Shown here piece by piece: positions 1 through 10,600 of a stretch of 64,000 nt of DNA. Source of the DNA: JAEUHO01 sp046350655. GTDB lineage: Bacteria > Planctomycetota > PLA2 > JAEUHO01. Under the pieces are notes generated by a model. That model did no database searches, had not been told where the DNA came from, and saw only the letters and a list, made by a program, of their open reading frames with translations. Position numbers and translations under genes: made by a program. The stretch's first letter is position 1; every line of letters begins with the position of its first letter. The stretch is taken from positions 186,001-250,000 of the forward strand of contig JAXMAB010000008.1 in assembly GCA_046350655.1 (NCBI GenBank), given 5' to 3'.

Positions 1-341
1 ACCGGCGGCGGCGCGCCGGCGCCCAGCGTCGGCGAGCGCTTCGTGTCGACGCCGAGGACGCGATCGTGCGTGTCGATGCGCTCGGTCGCGTACCGGCGGA
101 ACGACTCGCTCTTGAGCTTCTCCTGGCGGAGCTGCTCCTTGAGCCGCCGCCGCTCGGCGCCGAGCTCCTCGACGCGGCGGCGCTCCGCCTTGAGGTCGGA
201 CATCACGAGGATCAGGATCAGCCCGAGCAACGGCGCGAGGAACCCGATCACGCCCCATCCGATCGGGTTCCGCCCCTTGGCCGAAGCGATGGAGCCGCAG
301 ACCCCGGCGCCGATCAGTGCAATCAGCAGGTAGATCGCCAC
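1..341 (-). CDS. small membrane protein with cytoplasmic coiled coil (3' end cut by window)
   Basis: Reading the minus strand from a GTG at 341 gives about 113 residues before the window edge. The start is supported by a GGGAGG ribosome site about ten bases upstream. Residues 1-15 and 27-47 are hydrophobic (the first begins MAIYLLIALIGAGVCGSIAS), giving two membrane segments separated by a short GRNPIGWG turn. A charged helix of about 30 residues rich in E, R, K and L follows and looks like a coiled coil. A proline/glycine-rich stretch begins at the cut end and may lead to another domain outside the window. It lies 123 bases downstream of the CPBP protease gene on the same strand, so the two could be cotranscribed. 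I do not recognise a family and assign no function. Confidence 0.6.
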   Translation of the reverse strand, partial: MAIYLLIALIGAGVCGSIASAKGRNPIGWGVIGFLAPLLGLILILVMSDLKAERRRVEELGAERRRLKEQLRQEKLKSESFRRYATERIDTHDRVLGVDTKRSPTLGAGAPPP

Positions 342-464
342 GCTCTCCGAACCTCCCTTGCCCCAAGGACGGGGCCGTCCCCTGCGCCGGTTGCCGCGCC
401 GTGCCCTTCCGTTGCCACGGTCCGCGACGTCACCGACCGGTGCCGAGGGCGGCCATGATACCCG

Positions 465-1427
465 TCAGCGCGTGAAGAACTCAACCACCCCGAGGTTGTG
501 GAGGAAGTGGAGGATCATCGGGGGGTACAGGCTCCGCGAGCGGACCCGGGCCAGCCCGAGGACCCACCCGACGGCGAACAGGTAGGGCAGGTGCAGGAGG
601 CTGAGGTGCAGGGCCGCAAAGAGCGCCGCCGAGTAGACGATCGCCTTCTTCTCGCCGACCGCCGCGTGCATCCAGGGGAGGATCAGGCCCCGGAACGCCA
701 GCTCCTCCGACACCGCCGGGAACACCGCCACCAGGAACACGACCGCCGCGTGCGACATCCCGGCGTCGCTGAACACCTCGAACGGGTCGCCGCTCGGGGC
801 GCCCAGCGCCTCGAGGAGGCGCGCGTACCCGTAGTTGACCAGGAGCAGCGGCACGACCGCGCCGACCGCGGCCCAGCCCCAGGGCGACGCGAACCCGGTC
901 CGCGTCAGGGCCGGCTTGAGCGTGGCGCCGTAGGTCACGGAGAACACCGCGGTCACCAGCAGCAGGAGCACGTCGAGCACGACCATGCTCGCCCCGAGGT
1001 GCTCGCGGCCCGCCGTCGCGATGACCACCGCCGTGCCCCCGAGCACGACCACGACGTACGTCCAGAACAGCGTCCACACCTGCGGGACCTTCTTCCGCAG
1101 GAGCTCGCCGTCGGTCGGCGGCGCGGGCCGCAGCGCGGGCAGCACGTCGCGCTCGTCCCGCCAGGGACGCGCGCAGACGACGCAGAAGTAGACCCGCGGC
1201 GCGAGCGGGGCCCCGCACCCGGGACACGGCATCCCGACCGCCAACGCGAGGCCCGTCCCGCCGCCGGGCTCGGCGGCCGGCACGAGGGCCGTGGGCCCCT
1301 CGCCGCCCGCAGGGGCCGCGGGCGGTTCGCTCGCGGGCTCGGGGGGAGGGCCTTCGGGGTCCGACACGTCGCGCCGTCGCTCCAGGGGAGGCCCGAGCGT
1401 ACCCGATGGCGGGTCCGTGCGCGGCAC
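465..1427 (-). CDS. CPBP (CAAX) family intramembrane metalloprotease with N-terminal zinc ribbon
   Basis: The protein carries the three CPBP/Abi signatures: EExxxR (Glu241, Glu242, Arg246, in SEELAFRG), FxxxH (in FAALHLSLLH) and HxxxN (in HFLHNLGV), each within a hydrophobic segment. This family is known for membrane-embedded glutamate/histidine metalloproteases acting on prenylated or bacteriocin-related substrates; the substrate here is unknown. The N-terminal 65 residues are Pro/Ala-rich and disordered. A CPGC...CVVC zinc-ribbon-like module precedes the first membrane helix. The GTG at 1427 has no clear ribosome site. A second GTG at 1367 (VSDPEG) sits 12 bases after GGAG and may be the real start, which would shorten the protein by 20 residues. 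The gene follows the LRR gene by 27 bases on the same strand. Confidence 0.85.
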   Translation of the reverse strand: MPRTDPPSGTLGPPLERRRDVSDPEGPPPEPASEPPAAPAGGEGPTALVPAAEPGGGTGLALAVGMPCPGCGAPLAPRVYFCVVCARPWRDERDVLPALRPAPPTDGELLRKKVPQVWTLFWTYVVVVLGGTAVVIATAGREHLGASMVVLDVLLLLVTAVFSVTYGATLKPALTRTGFASPWGWAAVGAVVPLLLVNYGYARLLEALGAPSGDPFEVFSDAGMSHAAVVFLVAVFPAVSEELAFRGLILPWMHAAVGEKKAIVYSAALFAALHLSLLHLPYLFAVGWVLGLARVRSRSLYPPMILHFLHNLGVVEFFTR

Positions 1428-1454
1428 GTCCGCCGTCGGGCGCCCGCCGCGGGC

Positions 1455-4337
1455 CTATCGGCTCGGGGTGGGGGCGGCGAGCTTGCGCTCGATCCAGGCC
1501 CGTTCGGGCGGGGCGAGGGACGGCGCCAGCGCCCGGATCGCCGCGTGGCTCGCGACGTCGCCGCGGTCGAGGAGCGCGTAGGCGGCCGCGAACCGCGCGA
1601 TCGGCCCCTCGACTCCGTCGGGGCCGTCCGGGCCGTCGGCGGGCCGGGGCGCGCCGGTCGCCGTGAAGCGCGTCCCCGCGAGGACACGGCGCAGGATCGC
1701 CGTCGCGGCGTCGCCCTCGATGCGCGCGATCCGCGCCACGACGTCGGCGCGGCGCGCCTCGTCGCCCTGCGCGAGGAGGCGCGGGCCGGCGCGCGCGAGG
1801 ACCGCGTCGCGGGTCGCGGGGAGTACGTCGCGGGCGCCGCCCCACGCGATCAGGAACAGGCCCGCGCCGATGACGACGTCGCCGGCCTCCGCATCGCCGT
1901 CGGGGACCGACGCGGCGATCGCGAGGTGCGCGGCGGCGTCGGCCTCGAGGGCCTCGCGCGCGGCGCGCCCCGCGGCGCTCGGCTCGGGCACGTCGCCGGC
2001 GAAGGCGAGGAGACGGAAGGCGAGCCGCGCGCGCGCCGTCGCCTCGGGGACGTGGGCCGCGAGCAACGCGCCCGGCTCGCCGCCCGCGGTGGCCTCGAGG
2101 AAGAGCGCGTCGAGGCGCGGCGCGGGCACGGCGGCACGCTCGCGCGCGGCGCGCGCGAGGATCGCCTCGACGCGCGCCGCGGTCGCCGGCGGCCACGCGG
2201 ACGAGAGCGCGCGCACCCGGGCGGCGGTCGCGTCGTCGCCGCGGTCGGCGAGCGCGTCCACGAGGCGGTCCGCCTCGGCCACGAGGAACGGGTCGGCCGC
2301 GTCCGGCGCCGCGAGCACGGGTGCGCGGGCCTCGAGGTGGCGCAGCAGGCGGGCGTGCGTGACACGCCGGCCGAGCACCGCGCCGAGCGCGACGCCGTCC
2401 GCCACGACCTCGGGGACCGGGTCGGCGAGCAGCGCGTCGAGCCACGCCGGCAAGAGCCGGTCGAGCGCCTCGGGCGAGAGGGCGGCGCGGGCCCGCGGGA
2501 CGTCGAGGAGCCAGCGCGTGAGCCCGAGCCGTTGTTCGGGGTCCTTCGTCGCGGCGGCGGCCGAGGCCTCGAGGTCGGCCCGCGCGACGGTCGCGAGCCA
2601 TGCGGTCACGACGTCGGGGACGGGGCTCTCGAGCGACGAGCCGGCCCCGAGGAGCCGCCACGCGCGCTCGAGTCGCGTCGCGAGCGGCAGCGTCGGCGGC
2701 AGCACGGCGTCGGTCAGGGCCGCGCGGTCGTCCGCGAGGGACGCGAGGCCCGCGTCGCCGTCGGGCGGCAGCAGCTCGCGGACCCGCCGGACGCGGTGGG
2801 CCTCGGCCGCCGCGGCCCGTCGCCGCGCGGCGACCTCGGCGCGGGGCCCGCCGACGCCGTGCGCCGCGGCCCAGGCCGCGAGCGCCTCCTGCGCGTCGTC
2901 GGCGAGGCGCGCGTCGCCGGGCCAGCCGCCGCCGGCCCACCGCAGCAGCGCGCCGCCGTGCAGGCCGAGCGACGCGACGAACCGTTCGCCCGCGAAGACC
3001 TCGACCGTGGGCGAGCCGCAGCTGGTCGCGTCGTCGGCGAACTCCGGCGTCGTGAACCGCAGCGCCGCCACGAACGCCGCGACGGCCGCCGGGTCGCGGA
3101 CGTCGGCCAGCGTCCGCTCCTGCGCCGCGACGCGGTGGCACGTCCCGCCCGTGCGCACGCGCACGCGCGTCGCGCCCGCGAGCGCGGGGAGCAGCGTGGT
3201 CCGCGCGTCGGCCGCCACGAGACACGCGGGCCGGCGCGCCGCGAACGCCGCGACGGCCGCGCGGGGCACGTCGGTCCCGAGGAGGCGCAGCGTCCGCAGC
3301 GCCTCGAAGCCCTCGGTCGGCAGCGACGTCGCGCGCGTCGAGACCGCGGTCAGCGTGCGCAGGGCCGGCAGCCGCGCGAGCGGCCCGAGGTCGTCGACCG
3401 CGGTGAAGGAGACGTCGAGGGTGTGGAGCGCGGCGAGCCCCGCGAGCGGCCGGAGGTCGTCGACCACCAGGCAGCCCGCCGCGTCGAGCGTGCGCAGGGC
3501 CGTCAGCCGCGCGAGCGCGCGCAGGTGCGCGACGTCGCGGCCGCCGAGGTCGAGCGACCGCAGCGCCACGAGGCCGCGCAGCGGGTGCAGGTCGGTGGGG
3601 GCGTCGGCGCGCGCGCCGAGCGCGAGCGACACGAGCCGCGGGTGGGCCTCGAGCCCGGCGAGCTCGCGCGGGCCCTTCCCCTCGAGGCCGTCGCCGAGGA
3701 CGACGTGCTCGACGCCCTCGGGCAGGGTCGGCACCGGGTCGTCGGCGGCGCCCGCGTCCACGAACACGACGCGCGCTAGGTCGAGCCGCGCGAGCCGCGC
3801 GACCTGCGCCTCCGTCGGCCGCACGACGCGGACGCACGCGACGTCGGCGAGGCCGGCGTCGGGCACGGCGCCGAACGTGTCGGCCTCGGGCGCGAGGCCG
3901 TACCGCACGTGCTCGCCGATCCGCACGCCGCCCGCGATCGCCTCGCCGACCGGCGTGCCGACCACCGTGACGCCGACCAACCGCTCGCGGCCGTCGTCGC
4001 CGACGCGGAACAGCCGCCCGGGCGCCGACCGGAACACGAGCCGCGACGCCTCGCGCCGCACCCAGAACGCGCCGACCCGCACGAGGTCGTCGGGCGCGGG
4101 GCCGTCCGCGTCGCCGAGCGGCCGCACCGTCGTCGCGACCTCGACCCCGTCGAGGACCACCGTCGGCGAGCCGCCCGGCGCGGGCGGGGGACGGACGGCC
4201 ACCGGGCCTCGCGTCGGCGGATCCTCGGCCGCCGCGGGAGCGAGGTGGCTCGCGAGCACGCACCCGATCGCGGCCAGCGTCTGACCGAGGCGGGCCGGCG
4301 GACCGGTCCGCGGACGACGCGGGGGGACGGGGGGCAT
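1455..4337 (-). CDS. secreted leucine-rich-repeat protein
   Basis: This is a 960-residue protein starting at an ATG at 4337, five bases after a GGAG site. A signal peptide is visible (hydrophobic LGQTLAAIGCVLASHLAPAAA, cleavage near residue 37). From about residue 200 to 380 there are repeated leucine-rich units of the form LxxLxxLDLxxxxVxDLxPLAxL, as in LRSLDLGGRDVAHLRALARL, typical of bacterial LRR_4-type solenoids. The C-terminal 550 residues are helical, Ala/Arg/Leu-rich and resemble HEAT- or TPR-like scaffolding, with no catalytic motif I recognise. Role unknown; the architecture suggests extracytoplasmic protein binding. It is divergent from the giant VIT/VWA gene and heads a minus-strand run with the CPBP protease. 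A very long minus-strand open frame continues upstream of this start, but it is antisense to the VWA gene and not coding. Confidence 0.8.
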   Translation of the reverse strand: MPPVPPRRPRTGPPARLGQTLAAIGCVLASHLAPAAAEDPPTRGPVAVRPPPAPGGSPTVVLDGVEVATTVRPLGDADGPAPDDLVRVGAFWVRREASRLVFRSAPGRLFRVGDDGRERLVGVTVVGTPVGEAIAGGVRIGEHVRYGLAPEADTFGAVPDAGLADVACVRVVRPTEAQVARLARLDLARVVFVDAGAADDPVPTLPEGVEHVVLGDGLEGKGPRELAGLEAHPRLVSLALGARADAPTDLHPLRGLVALRSLDLGGRDVAHLRALARLTALRTLDAAGCLVVDDLRPLAGLAALHTLDVSFTAVDDLGPLARLPALRTLTAVSTRATSLPTEGFEALRTLRLLGTDVPRAAVAAFAARRPACLVAADARTTLLPALAGATRVRVRTGGTCHRVAAQERTLADVRDPAAVAAFVAALRFTTPEFADDATSCGSPTVEVFAGERFVASLGLHGGALLRWAGGGWPGDARLADDAQEALAAWAAAHGVGGPRAEVAARRRAAAAEAHRVRRVRELLPPDGDAGLASLADDRAALTDAVLPPTLPLATRLERAWRLLGAGSSLESPVPDVVTAWLATVARADLEASAAAATKDPEQRLGLTRWLLDVPRARAALSPEALDRLLPAWLDALLADPVPEVVADGVALGAVLGRRVTHARLLRHLEARAPVLAAPDAADPFLVAEADRLVDALADRGDDATAARVRALSSAWPPATAARVEAILARAARERAAVPAPRLDALFLEATAGGEPGALLAAHVPEATARARLAFRLLAFAGDVPEPSAAGRAAREALEADAAAHLAIAASVPDGDAEAGDVVIGAGLFLIAWGGARDVLPATRDAVLARAGPRLLAQGDEARRADVVARIARIEGDAATAILRRVLAGTRFTATGAPRPADGPDGPDGVEGPIARFAAAYALLDRGDVASHAAIRALAPSLAPPERAWIERKLAAPTPSR

Positions 4338-4625
4338 CCGGGCTCCGGGGGGCGACGGGCAGGAAGATACGTCAGGGGGGTGGACCGCGAGGCCCGCGCG
4401 GGGGCGCCCCCGGGACGGGCGCTCGCGGGCGTCGCACGGAGAGAGAGAGGAGAGGCGACCGAGCGGGGTGGAGACGCAGCGGAGGCGGGAGGTCGGGGCG
4501 GGGGACCGCGAGGCCCGGCGGCCGGCACCCCCGGCCGCGGGCGGGCCGCCCCCGGCTGAACCCGGGGCGGTCGGAGGTGTCCAATGGGGACCCGGGGCGC
4601 GCGCACCCGGAGTCGAGGAGGTCCC
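4338..4625. other. divergent intergenic region with two GGGCCTCGCG-type motifs
   Basis: This 288-base gap separates the divergent LRR and VIT/VWA genes and should hold both promoters, although I cannot identify convincing -35/-10 boxes. It contains two copies of the dispersed decamer on the minus strand (CGCGAGGCCC at 4386-4395 and 4507-4516), each preceded by GGACC or GGGACC. A purine-rich tract lies at 4437-4457. A GAGGAGG ribosome site just before 4626 fixes the start of the following gene. Confidence 0.6.
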
Positions 4626-7600
4626 ATGCGTCGTACCGTCCCGTTCGTGTTGGCCGCGATGGCGCTGGGGCTCGTGGCGCCGAGGCCCGGGGTCGCGGGG
4701 ACGCTGAAGGACGACGGGCGGGCGGGGCTCGTGACCGCGATGCAGGGCGTGGCGCTCGTGCGGCCCGTGGGGCGCGAGCGGTGGACGCCGCTCGACGAGC
4801 GCGCGCTGCTGTTCCCCGGCGACGTCGTGCGGACGGAGGCGCGGGGCGCGAACGCGCTCGAGGTGCGGACGAAGGACGGCGCGCGGCTCGTGGTCGGGCC
4901 GGGCGCGATGCTCGAGCTGCCGAACGAGGGCGGGCTGCGCGTGATGCGCGGCGAGCTCGAGGTGAAGGCCGGCGCGGCGGCGGCGAAGGTGACGGGGACC
5001 GGCGGGTTCACGAAGGACGTGGCGGCGACCGCGTGGCTGCGCGCGACGGACACCACGACGACGGAGCTGGCGGCGGAGCCGAAGTGGCTGACGGGCTACC
5101 GGTCTTCCACGAGTGAAGAGTGGATGGGGTCGCTGCTCGCGAACGTGGACGGGAAGAACGTCGCGTTGTCGGTCGGCTACCACAAGGTGACCGTCGAGAT
5201 CCGCGACCAGATCGCGCGCACGACCGTCGAGGAGTCGTTCGTCAACGCGACGGACGGCACGCTCGAGGGGACGTTCTCGTTCCCGCTGCCGGCGGACGCC
5301 TCGATCAGCGGGTTCGGCATGTGGATCGGCGACGAGCTCGTCGAGGCCGACCTCGTCGAGAAGGAGCGGGCGCGCGCGATCTACGAGGACATCCTGCGGC
5401 GCAAGAGGGACCCGGGGCTGCTCGAGTGGGAGGGCGGGAACCTGTTCAAGGCGCGGGTGTTCCCGATCTTCCCGCACAGCGAGAAGCGGATCCGCATCCG
5501 GTACACGCAGGTGCTGCCGCTCGAGGGCGAGACGTATCGCTATCGGTACGCACTCCGCAGCGAGCTCCTGCGGGCCAACCCGCTGCGCGAGCTGTCGATG
5601 GCGGTGAACGTGACCTCGGCGGCGACGATCGCGGACGTCTCGAGCGCGACGCACCCGGTCGTGGTGCGCAAGACGGAGCACGAGGCGGTCGCGGAGTTCG
5701 GCGCCCAGCAGTACGTGCCGGAGCGCGACTTCGAGCTGGCGGTGACCGTGGGCCGCGGGCCCGGCGTCGCGGCGCTGTCGCACCGGCGGGGCGAGGACGG
5801 GTTCTTCATGCTGCTCGTCGCGCCGCCGGACCCGGCGGCGTCGGGCTGGCAACGCGACCTCGTGCCCGACGGCGCGCCGCTCGACCTCGTGTTCGTGGCG
5901 GACACGTCGGGCTCGATGGACCCGGCGGCCCGCGCGGCGCAGTCGGCGTTCCTCGCGGCGATGCTCGCGCAGCTGTCGGAGAAGGACCGCTTCCGCCTCA
6001 TGGCGTGCGACGTGGAGCCGGTGTGGGTGGTCGAGGCGCCGACGCCGGCGTCGCCGGCCGCGGCGGAGAAGGCGCTCGCGGCGCTCGACGCGCGGTACTC
6101 GCTCGGCTGGACCGACCTCGACCGCGCGTTCGCCGCGTTGATCGGGAAGGTCGCCGCGGGGACGCAGGTGGTGTACGTGGGCGACGGCGTGCCGACGTCG
6201 GGCGACGCGGACGCGGTGGCGACCGCGGACCGGCTGAAGCGCGCGGCGGCGGGCACCGGGGCGACGTTCCACGCGGTGACGACGTCGGCGTCGTACGAGA
6301 CGGTCGTGCTCGACGCGCTGGCGTCGGTCGGCGGCGGGTCGGTGCGGCGGGCCGAGGGCGCGCCGGCGGGGGCGGCGAAGGCGCTGCTCGGCGAGGTCGC
6401 GCGGCCCGGCCTGCGCGGGGCCAAGGTCGAGATCCAGGGCGTGCCGACGGCGAGGGTGTATCCCGAGACGCTGCCGAACGCGCCGCTCGGCACGCAGCAG
6501 GTGGTGCTCGGGCGGTTCCTGCCGGGCGCGACGGCGTCGACGGCGACGGTGGTGGTGACGGGGACCGTGGCGGGGCAGCCGGTGCGGTTCACGTCGCCGT
6601 TGGCGGTGCCGGCGGCGGACGAGGGCAACTCGTTCCTGCCGCGGCTGTGGGCCCGGCGGCACCTCGACGTGCTCCTGGCGCAGGGGCGGTCGCCCGCGGT
6701 GAAGGACGAGGTCGTCGCCTTCTCGCGCGAGTACCAGATCATGACGCCGTACACGTCGTTCCTCGTGCTCGAGAACGACGAGGACCGCGCCACGTACGGA
6801 GTCGAGCGCACGGTGAAGATGCGCGACGCGGAGCGCTTCTTCGCGGACGCCCGCGACAAGGCGGCGCTCGAGATCGCGCGGCAGCAGACGGCGGCGGCGA
6901 AGGGGTGGCGGCTCGGCCTGCGTCGCGAGATCCTCCGCGACATCGCGGGCCTGCGGCGCGATCGAGAGGTGCCGACACCGGTCGCCGAGGGTCGCGTCGA
7001 GCTCGAGGCGGACGGGCTGTTCACGCGGGAGTACGGCCTCGGGACGGGGGGGAGCGCCGGCCGACGGCTGCACTTCGCGTCTCGCGAGGCCGGGGCGAAG
7101 AGCGGGGAGGACTGGAGCGGCACGGTGGATGGACTCGCCGCCCGCTCCGAGGCGAAGCTCGCGGATTTCGCCGGGCCCATGCCTGCCCCCACGGCCGCCG
7201 CGCCGATGATGGCGCCGGGCGCGCCCCCGGGCGACGACCCCGGGATGGCGGAGTCCGACGGCGCGGAGGCCGGGGACGACGGGGAGAGCCCGGAGGCGAC
7301 CGACGCCGACGCCCCCGCCGAGGAGCGCCTCGACAAGGCGAAGGACGTCTCGCGCCGGGTCATGGACCGGAGGGCGGGCGCATGGAACCGTCGCGGGCTC
7401 GGGCAGGCGTCGACCGCCGCATGGACCGGGGCGTACGACTTCAAGCCCGCGGGCGCGCGCGGCGATGCCGGGCGGAGCGCGCCCCGGTACGACGCGGCCG
7501 CGCTCGGCTTCCCGGGTCTCGGCGCGCCGCCGAAGCCGCCGGAGGACGAGACGGACCCGAAAGACTGGCCCGCGGAGGCCGTCGCGGCCGTGCGGGCGCT

Positions 7601-10600
7601 CGACCGCCGGCCGGCGCTGGCGGCGCTCGACGGCGCGCTCCGCGTGACGCGGACGACCGAGTCGCTCCAGCCGCTCCGTGGCACCGTCGCGGGTCGCGAT
7701 CGAGCGACCGCGATCGGGACCGCGCGGACCTTCCTCACCCGGTACGACGGGTCGCAGGGGATGCCGTTCACGACGTGGCTGTCCGAGACGGAGCGCGCGG
7801 TGCTCGCGGACGCGCGTCGCCTCGGCCGCAAGCGCGCGGCCGCCGACGCGGACCGCGGGTGGGCGTGGCTGCCCGTCGGCGACTTCTCGCTCGGCGGCGT
7901 GCTCCGGTCGCTCGCGCGGCACGGCAAGCCCCCGACGGTCACCCGCGAGGGCGACCTCCTGACGCTCACCTTCGCGACCGACGCCGAGACGCCCCACCTC
8001 ACGCGGTACGTGATCGACACGAAGCGGAAGGTGCTCGTCGAGCTCGCCGAGGGGACCGCGGACCGCGGCTCCTCGTCGCGCAGGTTCGCGGACTTCGTCG
8101 AGGTGGCCGGGGCGTGGTGGGCGACGCGCGTCGAGCAGCTCGACGCCGAGGGACAGCGCACCTCCCGCGAGACGCTCGTCGTCGAGAAGCTGGACGCGGC
8201 CGCCTACAGGACCGCGTTCGACGCCGCCGTCGCGGCGACGGCCGACGGCGTCTTCCTCGCGACGGCCGAGCCGACGGCCCTCGCCGCCAAGCAGGCGGTC
8301 CACGACGGCAAGGCGACCCTCGCCGATCGGCTGGTGATCGTGCTCGAGCACGGCGCCTACGGCCGTTTCGACGACCTCTGGAAGGCCTGGGCCGACGTCG
8401 AGCCGTTCCTGACGGGCAAGCCCGGCGCGGACTGGATGCGGCTCGCCCTCCTCGGCCGCAGCCGTCGGGGCGCCGAGCTCCTGCCCGCCGTCGAGGCCAT
8501 GGCGAAGGCCGTCGCCGCGGGGACGGACCCGGCCGACGTCGCGCGGGCGCAGCTCCTGATGGCCGACGCCCGGTCCCTGGGCGCGACCGCGCACCTCGGC
8601 GTCGTCCGCACGCTCCTCCCGGTCTTCGCGCGGCCCGGCCCGTACGCCGACCTGCTGCCGAAGGCCGCGGCGCGCCAGCTCGCGGACGCGCTCGGGGAGG
8701 CCGGCGACGGCCTCGCCGAGCTCGCCGCGCGCAAGGCGCTCCACGACGCCGAACCCGACGCGCTCGACGCGGTGCTCGGCTACGCGAACGCGCTCCGCCA
8801 GCGCGAGGACCTCCTCGGCGCGCTCGAGACCGTGACGGCGCGCCTTGCCAACGGTGGGCCGTGGACGCTCGGCGAGGCCGACCAGCTCCGGTCGCACCGC
8901 GTGGGCTGGCTCCAGGAGCTGCGCGACCTGCCGGAGCTCGCGCGCACCGCCGAGGCGTGGGTGGCCGCCAACCCGCGCGCCACGGTCGCCTACCAGATCC
9001 GGCTCACGACGCAGTACCTGACGGGCAAGGACGCGGACGCCGACCGCTTCGTCGTGGCGCAGCTCGCCGCGCCGTTCCCCGCGAAGCCCGACGAGGCCGT
9101 CGACGCGGCCCGCGAGGCCGCGGTGTCGTTCGCCCTCGGCCAGGGATGGAACTTCTGGGCGCAGGCGGTGCCGGTCGCGACGCGCGCCGCGCTCGCCGAG
9201 CTGGCGCTGCGATCGGCCCACGCCGACGGCGTCGAGCGTCGCTGGGCGCAGCAGCTCCTGCACGACTGGCGGTTCCGCCAGACCGAGGAGGCGCGCGGCG
9301 TGCTCGCGACGCTCCGCAAGGAGCTCACCGCGCCCGGCGCCGCGGCGGCGCTCCCCCGCGCCCGGCTCGCGGACTGGGTGCACCTGACCGTTGAGGGCCT
9401 CGACGAGGCGGCGAAGACCGCGCTCGTGGACGCCCTGAAGGCGCGGTGGCGTGCCGCGCCGGACGACGTCGAGCGCGACGCGATCGCGGGCCTCGTGCTG
9501 ACCCTGCTGCCGTCGGACGGCCGCGCCGAGCCCCGGATCGTGTTCCTGCGGGAGCGGTTCGAGCGGGCCGACGCCGGCCACAGGCTCGCCGCGGCGGCCG
9601 AGCTCCTCGACGCGTTGACGTCGGCCCCCTGGGAGGCCGCGCGCGAGGACGAGGCGTTCGCGCTCGCCGCGGCCCGGCTCGACCCCGCGCCGAAGGACGC
9701 CGCGGCGACGGCGCAGCGCGCGGCCGTGGCCGCCACGTCGGCCCGTACGCTGTCCGCCTGGGTGCACGAGGGCCGGCGGCTCGCCGCGCTCGGCACGCCG
9801 GAGGCCCAGCGCGCGCGCACCCGCGCGGCCGCGCTCGAGGCGGGCAAGGCCGCGCTCGCGAAGGCCCGCGCCGAGACCGCCGCACGGCTCGCGACCGCCG
9901 TCGCCGCGTCGCAGCCGCCGCTGCGCACCTGGTACGAGGTGGAGCGCCTCGGCTACGCGGCCGAGACCCTCGCCGACCTCGCCCGGGTCGAGGGCGAGGC
10001 GCGTGAGGTCCTCGAGGCCGTCCCGGCCGGTTCGGTGGAGCCGCTCGACGCGCACCTCGCCGACCGCGCCGCGGGCGTGCTCGCCTACGTCGCCACCCGG
10101 CGCACGGCCCCGGCCGGGCTCGCCGACCGCGTGCTGGCGCTCTTCCGGGCGCGCATCGTCGCGGAGGATCGCCTCCTCGACGACCGGCGCGAGGTGTTCG
10201 CGCTCCTCGTCGCGCTCGACCGCGTGGACGAGCTCGAGGCCGCGCTCAACGCGTGGATCCGCCCCGACGTCGTGAACACGGACCTGCGCGTCGCGCTCGC
10301 CCGCGTGCAAGCCGAGAAGGGCGACCTGAAGGCCGCCGCCGCGACGCTCGAAGCCGCCGCGACCGTCGGCGACCTCGACGCGTCCGCGTGGGGCTCGCTC
10401 GCGGGCTGGTACCTCGTGCTGAAGGAGGACGCCCGCCGCGACGCGGCGCTCGACCGCGTCCTCGGGGCCGAGCAGGCCTGGCAGCTCCAGCAGCGCCTCT
10501 GGCAGGAGGCCGCGCGCGTGTCGCGGAGCGGCGGCGGCGTGCCCGCCGAACTCGACCCCGAGATGCTGCGCGTCCTGCGGTTCCTGCTCACCAAGGCCGA